In this document: in pieces, positions 23,612 to 35,407 of the stretch
How the letters are laid out: each line of letters begins with the position of its first letter
Position numbering within the stretch: the first letter of the stretch is position 1
The notes under the pieces: generated by a model
What the model was told of the DNA's origin: nothing
The model's database searches: none
What the model saw: only the letters and a program-made list of their open reading frames with translations
Assembly: GCA_033297075.1 (NCBI GenBank)
Contig: MU858148.1
Coordinates: forward strand, 1-64,000
DNA from: Rhypophila decipiens
Lineage: Eukaryota; Ascomycota; Sordariomycetes; Sordariales; Naviculisporaceae
Direction of reading: 5' to 3'
Length of the DNA: 64,000 nucleotides
Made by a program: the position numbers and the translations under genes

Positions 23612-26047
23612 ATGGATGGACCTGAGATTTTGGTGGGAATTGACTTCGGAACCACGTATGTTGACTTTTTCATTTCCAGAATATTCCATACCTCGCATGT
23701 AGGCTGATATTTTCCTCTGGTTTAGATACTCGGGTGTCTCATGGGCAGTAAACTCCGGCGTCCGACGCATCCAGCTCATCACTGACTGGCCGGGCGTAAA
23801 AGACGAGACCACGCAGTTGGAAAAGGTTCCGTCTCTGATATCCATCGACGGCAGATATCCAGATGAGAGAAGATGGGGATTCGAGGCCGACAAGAACCAC
23901 AGCCCGGCTTGGTTCAAACTCTGGCTTGACCCCAGCCTCCATGGGACGAGTCCGCTGGGCAACTTTGTGATGGGCTCAAACTCGCCTGTCTCTAATGACA
24001 TGTTCCGAAACGCTCAGCAGGCGACTGTGGACTATTTGCGGTGTCTCTGGTCACATGCTGGGGCACATATCAGAAGGCAGGTTGGGAGCTCCAGCTTCGA
24101 GCCCAAACTTGTACTCACCGTCCCAGCAATGTGGAGCCCAACAGCAATACAAACACTGCAAATGGCGGCAATTGAAGCAGGTCTTCCCGAGAATATCCAT
24201 ATTCTTCCCGAACCGGAAGCTGCTTTGCATCATATCCTCCATGAGGAACGTCACCTCCTTACACCAGAGATTGCAAAGGGCGATGTGTACACAGTTTGTG
24301 ATGCTGGAGGAGCAACAGTGGTATGTACAGATGCAACTAGCATCCGCTATTCCAGCTTGTTATGCTAAATTTCAAACCCAGAATGTTATCACCTACATAG
24401 TCTCGTCCGTCGAACCACTCATCGTCAGTCAGTACGTTCCGGCCCAAGGTTCGAACCCCCATTTCAGCGTCTACTGATGCTCTGTTGGACAGTGACTGAC
24501 TGAAAATATACATGCATTCTAGGTGGATTGTGTGGAGCAACCTTCATCGACATGCACTTCGAGGAATATGTCAAGACCAAAGTGGGTGAGGAGGCCTACA
24601 CTCGGCTCAAAGACGCTTCCAAAGCTCAAATGATGCATGACTTTGAGCGGCAGTTGAAGAGAGGCTTCAGGGGAGATGTGCGAGGTAACGCAGGTGTCCG
24701 ACTCGACGGGGTGGACGACAACCCCAAGATGGGCGTTTTCAACGAAAGAATCTATATAACAGAGTATGTGCTCCGTTACCCCCAAGAGCCTCATGCACTC
24801 TGTCTTCCAGTCAGGTTCTTCTTTTGAAAAAAACCATGATATCACCCGGCATTGATTGCTAACAGTATTGGCCGCCAAAGGGATTCACTTCGCGCCATCT
24901 TCGATCCAGTCTGCAACGAAGTGGCTCGTCTGGTTGAAGAACAAGTTCGTGCCGTTCGACGGAAAGGGAGGCATGTTAAGGTATGCATTCAGGATGTCAG
25001 AGCAATATGGCAATCCAGCTTGGCACTTACACTGCATATAGAGGGTCTTCCTCGTCGGAGGGTTTGGGGCAAATCCATACCTTCGCCAAGTCATTTCCAA
25101 CAAAGTTAAAATCAGGGTTGTCCAGGCTATCGATACGTGAGTACCCAGCTTACGTGGATACCTTATCCCTTGCCTCTTGGCAAAATCCTTTGGAAAGAGG
25201 TACTGACAAGGTGGGAGGATATGACAGCTGGTCATCGATATGTCGCGGCGCTACTTCGTGGTTGCTCAACTGTCTAGAACAAGACCCAACAGGAAGATTG
25301 CTGTCTCGGACCGGAACAACCAAGACGGCTCGATACAGCTACGGAGTTGCGCTACTCCAGGCAGATAGCCTTGATCGACGCCGGACGTTCTCCAGCGAGA
25401 GAAGTATCACGAGAGGACGCAGAACCCAGGAGATGGGCCGGGCGAGAACGGAGAAGCAGATGCTATGGCTTGTTCGAAAAGTAATGATAGGGTCTGATCC
25501 ACCTCTGAATGTTGATGGAACTTTTACTAATAATTTTTCTCTTTGAACCCAGGGCGATATGATAAAACTCGGCTCCCGGGAACAACACGAGATTCATGAC
25601 GAGATCCAGATCACCACAAGATGGTACCACATCTTTCTCGGCCCCAACCGATCATACCACCAAGAGCTCCAAATATTCTACAGCGCAATGCATCCGCCCC
25701 CTCAGATGTTTGACGACGCTGTCCCCAAGTTCTGCACAGTACCGTATACTGTCAAGCTAGCCCGTCTACGTCGAGCAATGTATCGTGTTCGCAAGACAGC
25801 CAGTGGAAAGTGCAATATCGCACTTGAGTTGACCATGGAGATGGGACCCGAACATGCCGTGTTTGTGGTCAGTTGTGACGGATTGGAGGTGGGACGGCGC
25901 CAAGTGAGTTGGGAGCCTGCTGGCGCTCGGGAGCGTCAGCTTGAGGGGAATGTGGACAGCTCGCATGTCACCGGCTCATCAAGTCCACTCAGGGAGAAAG
26001 GCTCAGGAATAAGGATGGTGATGAGTGAGATAGAGCTAAGAAGGTAG
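23612..26047 (+). CDS. Hsp70-like (HSPA12-type) protein 2, diverged active site
   Basis: Eight exons: 23612-23655, 23726-24320, 24382-24448, 24523-24763, 24866-24980, 25042-25136, 25228-25480, 25553-26047; 634 residues. Exon 1 is 44 nt, exactly as in gene 1, and splits the same codon of DFGTTYSG (residues 11-18), so the two are paralogues. The phosphate-2 motif is CDAGGATVN (206-214) where gene 1 has CDAGGGTID: a Gly became Ala and the second Asp became Asn. The adenosine motif LVGGFGANP starts near residue 358. GGLCGATFID and the following helices match the family. Loss of the Asp suggests weak or absent ATP hydrolysis, though nucleotide binding may remain. Confidence 0.9.
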
Positions 26048-26859
26048 GATTAGCTGCAGCCTGGTTGTGCACCGTCTGGATTACCAAGACCTATAAGTAG
26101 GTTGCTCTAACTAATAGCTTACTAGTATGAATAAGATAGTAGATATAATGTATAAAAGCGGAACCGCAATTACGGCCAAGTAATTTCCCCTTAAGTATGA
26201 TAGTAGATAATGAACTTGCGTTTCGAACTTAATTGCTTGTATAAGGAGTTCAAGAATCATCGGACGGAGAGTGTGCTACGCTCTCCTACTATATAGGAAC
26301 TATCCGCTTTATAGTGGGTTTATCATAGCCATCTATCTAGATAACTAGTTATATGTAGTCAATAACGTTATCGATATTAAGGTTAACGTTATATCTCTTT
26401 AAATATACACTGGTATTAAATTATTATTGTATAATGTCCGTAGTAGATTCGGGAGAAATGAAGTTCTCTAAAGCTCAAGGAAGGGTTAAAAGAAGGGCTT
26501 CTCGACGCACTAGTCGGAAAGTAGAAGAGTCTGTCGTTCTAAACAGCTGACTGGAATTGGGTTATTTAGTAGTTAAAGACTTTGTTCGATTTTAGTATTA
26601 TAAAACCGTAGGATATATGCCGTTCTATATAGTTACTAGTAACTTAACTTGTGGTTTAACGTTTAAATATATAGAGTTAAGGCTTAAAATTGAGTTTATA
26701 TATGTGCGAGGTAGTCTTGTATCACGAGTTAACATCAGGAAAAACGCAGGGAATTCACATTAAACCCTAAAACTTCATTGCTTAAATCCAAGATCCTTGA
26801 ATGTGTTATTTCTCCAAGACTAACATAATTTGAACTTATTTAAGGTTTGTCGTTAGCTA
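26048..26859. other. AT-rich block, possibly mutated relic DNA
   Basis: About 26100-26760 is rich in TA steps and poor in long frames, in contrast to the flanks. A small palindromic cluster (AATAACGTTAT and TTAACGTTAT) lies near 26360-26395. This is the look of DNA worn by RIP-type C-to-T change, but no transposon protein is recognisable. Confidence 0.4.
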
Positions 26860-29582
26860 TCATAGTCTGCCACCTCCATCTTCTGAATCTGAGGAATCGT
26901 AGTCCTCGGAGTCGGCGCCCATGTCTAGGTCAGATTCCTCCTCTGCAACCCAAGTTCCCAAATCTAATGGATCCGAGTAATCTGAGTCGGCGCCCCTTTC
27001 GGTGTCCGAATCCACCTCTATGACCTGGGGTTCTTCATCGTGGTAATACGGACAGAGCTGCTCCCGCCCTAACCAGAGCTTCTCGAATTCTAGTCTTGTG
27101 TATCGAATCCCTGTTTCCCGATGGAAGCCGTAGAATAGTGGGCCCTCCTCGCCCTCCCTTGACGAAACTGGGCAACGCAAAAACCGCTACCAGCAAGAGC
27201 AGCATCCCACAAGTCTCCTGCCAGACTAGTAACGCCGAATGTGTACCCTGGATTATTATAGGCCACGTCGGAAACGGAGCGTTTTTCGTCGTCAATTGCA
27301 TGTGGGTCGGCACCGTTTTGGAGAAGGTACTCGAGTAATCTTCGGTATGCTTCCAATTCGAAAGGTGAATCCGTAACGGCATTAACACATTCCAAGACGA
27401 GGTGCAAACAGTTTCTGCCATGGCTGTCTCGAGCCAGTATATTTGCACCTCTGTCAATAAGGACCGATATCCCTTCTAACTTCCAGCGAGCACTAACGTC
27501 ACCGCCACAAAGCGCCAGCAATGGTATCTCGTTGTCTTGGTGGAGAATTGTCTCCACGTTGATGAACGGGCTGTTTAGGATGATTTTTATAGACTCCTAG
27601 TAAATATCCATTAGCGTTGACATTCGATTATACGCCCTGAAGACCTCAGGGAACCATGTACCCATGGTATTACCTGGATTCCACGATCAAAGTCACGGAA
27701 TAGAAGGGTGGACCCTCCATAGCATGCGCTGAAATTCCGTCAGATCGCCCTCCAGCACCACAGAAAAGACTGGCGAGTCCGCAGGAATGACACGATTGAT
27801 GGAGAGTCTAGGGATGGAATTAAATGTACCACCAGTTTGATAGTCATAGCACTGCTCTAATACTGTGTGAAATCCATGTACGTATCCGACATGTTTGGAT
27901 GATGAGCCACGAGCGAGCCTGGGGAAATAGGAAATTCGAGTTTCATTCTGTTCGCTGGGAGCTTCGACGGGAATTGGCTCGTGAGGCGATATAGGCGTAG
28001 GGGGTGCCGTTGCCAGGCATACTGTCCGAGTTGATGTGACTAATACAGTTCCCACTGAGAGGTCAATACGTGTCATCTTTGAGCGTTTGGTGGCAAGCTC
28101 GGTTTCTACTGGTCGCTTTCTCTTGATATCTGGCACTATTAGTATTCTTGCCGCGAATCGTTGTGGAGCTTCATATCTTACTGTTTGCATTGAGCGAAAC
28201 ACTTCGCGCACAGAGGATGATACCTTGCAGAGACCTCAGGTTTTCTCGCAAACCTGCAATGTCGCTCGGGGCGGATATGTCACCCCAGTGTCGGGATTTT
28301 GAAGCGTCAGCGGCCGCGGAATTGGTCGACAGGTACGAGCACATTCTTTCGAGGAAGCCAGCAAGAGCATCCACCGCGTCCTTTGCTTCGTCACGGCCAA
28401 ATATGCCTCTCTTCTCGCGCAATGCCCCCAGGAGCCAACCTAGACTCTCCGTAAGCTCGCCGTGCGGCACAATATCCTCTGAATCCGGATTGTTATCAAA
28501 TTCGTCAACTCTTGGGGCATATAGCTGCACCTTCTCTAGCAACTGGCTGAGTTTCCGCATTATCAGATATTCTCGTGCTGTTGATGCCACATTCTCGCCC
28601 TGGAATTCCTCTCGCGGTCTCTTTGCTTCGTCTCGCACATTGGTCACCTCTTTAGAGACTTGGACCACCTCGTTACAAACCTGAGCCAAGTCGTCACGAA
28701 GGGTTAATGTCGAAGCTGCCTGTTGTTCAATCAATCTTGACTCGGACTTAGAGACGGTCTGTCGAATCAAGACACCTTCCCGCTCGATGGCCTGTTGTTG
28801 CCAAATCGCATGCTGGCCTATGGTCTGTTGAAACGAGGTCGCTTGACGATCAACACTCTCTTCGATCGAGACTTTCTGGCCAACGATGGTATGTTGAAGG
28901 TATGCCCCCTGCCTGTCGATGGCTTGCTGCAGCGAAATGCCATTCTGTGTTATGCTCTGTTGAATAAACGTTCGCTGTCGATCATTGGCCTGTTCAAGTG
29001 ATGCTCTCCCTTGGGTGATACTATTTCGGATCGATCCACTCTGTTGGTCGATACGAGCAGCAAGACTCTCCCGGGTCTCAATGAGCATATCGCTAACAAC
29101 CAATCTCAAATCAGTACTTATCCTTCGATTCGACATACAATCAGGTTCAGATCCAGAGTATACCTTCCCAAGCCAGCAAGGTGCAAATCCAAAGCTGTCG
29201 TATGGCCCAAAACCGCAGCGCTCATTTCCTTCAGGCGCTTTTCATTCAAGACAAGTTTGACCCCCTTCCACTGCCTCCCTAAGAAGCGTTGTGTGTCCTT
29301 CATGGCCAACGTGTCCAGCTCTTCGGCCAATGTCTTCATCTCATCAGCGCATACCATGATCCTTGCTGCAAAGGCCTAGCCCCCAAGGCCAGGCTCGCCG
29401 ACCATTCGACATCTGGATAGCCTCTCCAATGACAACATCAAGGATTCGACAGCCCTCTTGGCGTCGTCAACGTGCTTGCCTCCATCGTTGATGGAACCCA
29501 CAAATTCGTGAATCTTCTTGGCGCTCGTTAGCCCCAACGTGATGAATGCGACCATGCTGGCGCCGGCGCCGATAGCTTCCAT
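26860..29582 (-). pseudogene. Broken STAND-N / coiled-coil / ankyrin-type protein gene
   Basis: Reading the minus strand, exon 1 starts MEAIGAGASMVAFITLGLTS, the fungal N-terminal domain found on STAND/NLR and ankyrin proteins. A TAG stop at 29376-29378 interrupts it; the frame then continues with matching sequence (ADEMKTLAEELDTL). Introns at 29117-29163 and 28181-28223 keep frame. Five 22-residue coiled-coil repeats follow. Next is a segment ending VFSVVLEGDLTEFQRML, then a frameshift near 27694, an intron 27597-27673, and ankyrin-like units (VLIDRGANILARDSHGRNCLHLVL; LLQNGADPHAIDD). A second frameshift near 27130-27170 is needed to reach LEFEKLWLGREQLCPYY and an acidic tail. Three lesions make a pseudogene likely; assembly error is the alternative. 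Confidence 0.75.
28720..29049 (-). repeat. Five degenerate 66-bp repeats encoding a 22-residue coiled-coil motif
   Basis: The units begin DQQSGSI, DRQRTFI, DRQGAYL, DRQATSF and EREGVLI, each exactly 22 residues apart, ending in LxQAN/QQAI-like sequence. A 22-residue (two hendecads) period fits a helical coiled coil. Confidence 0.85.
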
Positions 29583-30644
29583 TGCGTGGAATCTCTCGGT
29601 AGAACCAGTCGGTCGTGATAATCAGGGTTTCGCTTAGTAATATTTGAACGGAGGATCGGAGATGAGGTGAGGTCCCATATGGGGGTATTGAGATAGGTAC
29701 CGGTGGACGGTGTGGATAAGAGGCTTAAGAGCGAAAATTCCTCCACAGCTCACAGGTGCCTCCTGATGCCTGGAGCTGGAAATGTTCATGTTGTACCACC
29801 TCTGCTGCATCAGCCACCACGTGAAAGATTCCAAATCTGAATTACCTAATCACAATTTGTGTCCAGGATTGTCCAATTTCTGCAGTTTCCCTGCCCCTGG
29901 TTAACCATAAGCGTCGAAACGACGAAACCCTCAACTAGTCCTACTTATACGGCTGTCATTGTTGACGTTTCCATTCATTTCCATTCATATATAGATTCAA
30001 CCTACAATGAATTGTTCATCAAGTAGGGAACTAGACTAGCTTCCATCTACAGGTTCGAAACTGATAGTAGTCCAATTGTCAATGCTCAACACTATCCCCA
30101 ACGTTTCATATCCAAAATTCCTCCTGATCTCAGGCTCAATTACTCGTTTGTATCACGTCTTCAACCTCCCATATCCAAGCTTGCTAACCCTCGGGAGGAA
30201 CCTCATCCGCCTGAAACTTATTATATACAGCTCTGTTCCGAGCCACGCTTGTATCCAACTTCCAAACGGATCTCCTCGAACATTTGTCCTCGGATTTCAA
30301 CCCCTAAAAACCCAAACAACATGACCCTCATCCCCATTATTACTACTCCACTTCACCGAGGACCGAAATCCTGAGCCAGCGTCCAGCAGCACCCTGGCAT
30401 TGCCGTTGAGGTTGGAGGTACTCACCCGTGTCTCCGTTTCTCGGCTCGCCCAGAGGCGGCCTGAACGTGGAACAGGGGTGGGTCAGGGTGAGCGGGCGTA
30501 GCCTAGAGTCCATTGGTTCACCAGCTCAGCCCCTGCTGATGTGAAATAGCTCTGGGCTCCTGTTCACTTGACGCAGTAATCGCAATCTATAGCAGCCTCG
30601 GCGGGTTCCTCCATTTCAAAAAAGAAATACAGCACGAGATTGCT
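29583..30644. other. Intergenic
   Basis: About 1.06 kb between the broken ankyrin gene and the end of the transcription factor gene. No gene, RNA or repeat is supported. Confidence 0.55.
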
Positions 30645-33397
30645 TCATCCAGGACAAGCAAGCAATGCCTCCTTGCACACCCCAAGCCGCTCATGTGCCT
30701 CGAGAAGCAGCTCCGAATTCGACTCGACAAAAATAGACCGTAGCTCATCAAGCAAATCAGATAGTCCCTCCCCGCCCAGCATAGCCGTGTTAGCCTCCGT
30801 CAACTCTGTAAGACCAGCAATATTGGTCAGATATGTAACAAGCCGACGGTAATTAACAGCAATCGGCTTGGTCGGCCTCGCGGGGAGCTGGTGCACAACA
30901 TCATGCGGCAAATCGCTTGACCTGAACGCATGGATATAAGACCATATGCAAAGCGCAGCATAGTACATGATCCACGGTCTGTGGGGGTCGAGTTCGTTGA
31001 AGCACGAGTAGGTCTGGACTTCCATGGGCGGGAGGCTGATACTCCCTGGTTCGTTCCGTTTCGGGTCGCTGAGGCTTCGGCGCGGGTCGACGAGGACACG
31101 GTGGAGGAGCCTGAAGGCGTGCAAGACGGCGTGGCGAGTTGAAGGCAGGCTGGCCCAGATCTTCATGCGCGTGCCGACGTTGGTGTAGTCTCGCACCGAG
31201 ATCTTCCTTCCTAGGAGACGTTTTGCGCCGGCGTAGACCTGGCAGTCGACGATGGCGACGTGCAGGCTGATGTGGGCGAGGTGGTAGAGAACAGCTGCGC
31301 TGTGAATGGGTCCGTTTGCGCCGGACCGTTGCGGCACAGGGTCATTAAGCGTGGGGCTGCCGATGCCGCCTTGGGCTTGGTCAAAGCTAGCCTTCCAGTC
31401 ATCGAATGCCTTGAGCAAGATTGATTTCCAGTTCTCCTGGGTCTCGGCCGGGATGCTGCTAAGATCTAGCCACTTGAGGTGGGTCTCGCGGTGACCGAGG
31501 TGCCAGCCGACGCTAAGGAGTCCCGACATGATGATCATGCGGCCAAAGGAGTGAGTCTTTACCTCCTTGCCATGTAGCGCACGCTTGAGCCCGTCCAGAA
31601 AGGAAATCGGCTTCACACCGTACATGCGGAAGTTTTGATCCAGTTGTCGCACCTTGTCAGGGTCAGATGCCGTCCACAAGTTGTCATCGCATGGCAACGG
31701 GAGGCGAATCTCGTGCGGTGTCATATCCGCAGCATGGCCAAACATTGCCGCATGGATGATGTCCAGCATAAAGGCCGCGAATACAACACGATGCATCGCT
31801 TCTGTCTCGGCCCATCGACTCCACCACGTTCTTGAATCCAGGCTCACACCATGTGGATGCTCTGCAGAGGCGACCTCGGGCGGAGACTCGCTCCCAGAGC
31901 GGCCGATGAGGGGACTTCCACGACGAAGCAGCGTCAGGGCGACGGAATGGTAAATATGAGCTCGCTCGTGGAGGCGTCGTGATGAATACATCTTTTCGTA
32001 GAATTCCAGAAGCAAAAGAGCCTGAGCCACCCATAAAGCCACCGGCGGCGAGGCTTCCTCGGCAGTCAATATTTCCGATCTGATCCCAAAGATGATTACA
32101 TCTGCAAAGCCGCGATAGTCGGCCATACTCCCACTCGAGTCTCTGTTGGAGAGGGACGTCGCTCCCAGAGCAATCATGACCATCAGGAGCAAGACGGAAC
32201 AGCGGTTGCAAGCAAACGTTGCCTGATGAACGATCGGAAGCCGAGGTGAGACATGCTCCCAATATTCCTGCAAGCAGTTGCGCATCATCTCGAGACTCAA
32301 TGCCGGTAGGTCCCCGTGGTTCTGTTGAACCAAGTTCACAATGAGAGGTTCGGCCTTGGGATTCTTTTGTCGGAACATTTGGAACCATCGAAGTATCTCC
32401 TGTCGCCGGAATTCGTTGATGAGCTCATCGCTTTCGACTACCCTTGGCGGCGTTTCGAGGTGCGATCTGCCACTTGTAAGGGACTCGTAGTCATAGTGAA
32501 TGCTGTTGTTCAAAGTACTTTCGAGTCCTCCATCCACAAAGGGCATATGAGAGACGCCAAAGTCTTGATATGTGCCCTGAGGATTGAATAACCAAACAGC
32601 AAAGTTCTCACGTGAAGGGTCTTGAGGGTAGTCGACATGGTGGTAGGATAGTACGGTCGCAGGCTGCTGCTCCGGGACACGCTGTGGCTCTCGAGGATAG
32701 TAGCCTGGTTGTGGTTTGGGGCGAACAACGTTGCAAGAGGTCATATCGGGCATTTGGGAGGACCAGGCCTGGTGTGTCTGGGGGTGGGCCATCCTCGACG
32801 GTGATGGTTCTGGTAGAGATGGAGGCCGAAGTTGAGGACCAGGGTCTGAGGCGAGAGTTATAGCGGCGTCGTGAGGGACGCTAGAAAAGGACGGGCGGGC
32901 CTCGGCGCTGGACGGTGAGACGACTGAACTGTTTGGAGGCGGCGGCGATGAGTCTTGTATGGTGCTGAAGCTGGGCAGCCGGTTTCGAGGCATATATGAT
33001 GCCGAGTGCCGTTTCCTGTGACGGGCCAAGAGATCGGCGCGTACAAACTTTTGATCGCAGCCGGCGACGTCACAACGGAAGATCTCCTTGGGGGCATCTA
33101 TCAAGTGGCACGGTCAGTCGATGGCACCGAGAGGAGAGGCATGATGATCAGAAAAGTACGGAATGCGCACGGTTGAGCTGGTGACGTTGGAGATGTTCTT
33201 GTCTAAATATCATAGAGAAGGATCTCGGTTAGCGTCGCTGTGTCGCCACACTCATCGTTTGATACGAATACTGCCTACCTGGAATACAGCCTGTCACAGC
33301 CAGGATAGTCACAGTTGAAGCGGCGAGGAGCGCCTTTCCGGCTTGCGCGCTTGTAGGGGGCCGAAGGAGCGCCGTTCTGGGACTGTTGGGTTGCCAT
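30645..33397 (-). CDS. C2H2 zinc-finger transcription factor with fungal_trans domain
   Basis: Exons on the minus strand are 33397-33279, 33202-33171 and 33097-30645; 867 residues. Two C2H2 fingers are rebuilt across the introns: FNCDYPGCDRLYSRQEHLQRHQLNH (shown in part by its Cys/His pattern C-x4-C-x12-H-x3-H) and a second, CDVAGCDQKF...HRKRH, with the same spacing. A Pro/Ser-rich linker follows. The C-terminal 500 residues fit the fungal-specific transcription factor middle homology domain (FRQKNPKAEPLIVNLVQQ, YWEHVSPRLPIVHQATF, LLLEFYEKMYSSRRLHERAH). It is a nuclear DNA-binding regulator; targets are unknown. Similar two-finger factors include regulators of carbon use and development. Confidence 0.92.
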
Positions 33398-35407
33398 TTG
33401 GGCGCAGCTCGTCTGCCATCCCAGGGCTCACCGGCCTCATTGTCTGACAAACAAAAATTCCGAGGAGGGAGTCTCGGGGCCTTTTCTTGAAGACCGGACT
33501 ACCTAATAGTAGTGGGTATCCTAAGGAGGATGCTGAGCACACGTTGGACAGGGCAGCTTGAGGCGGGGGCCTGAGCCGAGACCCTTTGCTGAATCGACGA
33601 GACTCGGGGTTAACAAGTGCCCCGCCCGGAGATGGCAAAGTCTCTCCGCTATTTGTTGCAAGGACCTTTAGAAGCCGGAAAAAATAGAAACGCGATATTC
33701 ACGGTGGCATCATTTGAGCTCAATTTGCTCATGTTCGAGTCCGATAAGTTGCAAAGGAACGAAGAAATCCGGAGATCAGTGGATCACCAGGAACACAGGC
33801 CCAGGGACAAGAGTGAGATTGGTGATCAATAGCGGGGCTCTTTCCCCAGACTTTTGTCCCCGAAATGAGTGTCGAAAAGACGATGCTACCCTGACTAACC
33901 CCCACGCCAATCTCCACGCACCCCACCTCCAGTTGGAAGCCATCCACGTGGAGGCAGGAAGGATCATGTCCCCCGTGCCAATTATCAATCAGATAACAAT
34001 TCGAATATGAAATATTATGAACGTTGCTATCGCAAATTAATCTTGTACATGTCAGAGGCAATTATTGCAGATTTACCAGCCATTTTGTCTTGTTCGAGAG
34101 CTCAAGGGTTTCTGGATCTATTTCAACTTTTGGGGAACCCAAGCCGGTGAGGTGATCCCTGAAGGCTTGCCAAGGGTCCCCTGGAGATGGCGCTGGAAGC
34201 ACTGGGCAGCTTTGGGCAGGAGCCAGGAGCTCCAACCTCCAAGAGATGCAGCGTGGGGGTTCAGACGGGCACGACAAATCCAAATCACCGACTCCAACCA
34301 CCGATTCACGTGGACGGTACCTCCAATTGCCATAAAAGTTTCTACCATCAACCTTCATATCAGATGCAGGCTTCCCATTCCGGATCCAGTGTCAGTCAAC
34401 AGGAGTCCAGGACAACCTCTGAACAACCTCAACATACCATGATGGTAGCAGCCTGGGCATGCAGGCTCACCGCGAAACGCCATCGCCACCGCCATGCCAA
34501 GCAATAACTTTAGTCGACGTGGGAGAGGAATCAACCATCACAACAGCTTCTACAGATGCCGATGATACTCTCAGGCCGGCGCCCTCAGGCCTCAGCGACC
34601 CCCTCTTCATGCAGGCTGCTCCAAACAGATACCCCTGGACGGCCAGAGAAACGTCAACCACACCTCTGGGAACCATCAAAATCGGCCCATGTTGTCGACA
34701 ACTCTCGGGTCTTTTCGTGCATGACATGGCCATTGATACGACTCCCATCCTGACCGAAAAGTTGAAATAAACAAGAACCGGACAACACGTATACACATAT
34801 GCGCCACACCGCTTGCCTAATGTATCTTCTTGCCTGGCAAAAAGGGGCTTTGTTGACAACTCTGGCTCTCCGTTGGCCGGAACACACTCACAGCACGGGA
34901 ATTGCCGCATATCAGCCCAAAGACTGTTTCTTCCTTTACCGAACAAAACCACATCTCCACCGCATGAGGCATTTTCCGATCCAATGGCTCCCGCCGAGGT
35001 GAGACAACAAGGCCCCGAACAATTTGTCAAGAAGAGCTTGTCAAAATTGAAGACAGGACACCACCTACGTCATTGGTGCTTCGTTACCACCCAAAGGTAG
35101 CCGCGGAAAAGAGTCGACGATCGACAGGGCCAGACCGACGTGAACATCCCGAAAAGAAGCAATACCTTCTCAACGTCTCGTTCACCGCTGGGACTTGTAC
35201 CGCGACAAGCCGTAGTGACTTTGAAAGCGAACCCCTGAAGCCTAGAACTCAATGGGCCCTGGCTGTGAAGAATCTACTCTTGTTCAGCTCATGCAAGACA
35301 TATCAAGCTATAATCAATCCAGAACTATAACCAGAGTACAGAGGGTATCTCACCGCCCCGTATGTCCCAAGGCCCGGAATCCACGAGTCCATCCATCGTG
35401 TATGCAC
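33398..35407. other. Two-kilobase intergenic region
   Basis: Promoter side of the zinc-finger factor and 3' side of the Yar1-like gene. A 187-codon minus-strand frame (34467-35030) is Cys/Gly/Ser-rich with no family match and overlaps plus-strand frames of similar size, so no gene is called. Confidence 0.5.

Noticed and set aside
23026..23673. 215-codon minus-strand frame upstream of Hsp70-like gene 2
   Set aside because: Overlaps the Hsp70 start antisense and has no coherent domain; composition is not protein-like.
24440..24460. GGTTCGAACCC, B-box-like
   Set aside because: It lies at the start of an intron of the second Hsp70-like gene with no tRNA fold around it.
34467..35030. 187-codon minus-strand frame
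   Set aside because: Cys/Gly/Ser-rich, no domain, overlaps equally long frames on the other strand; reads as chance.
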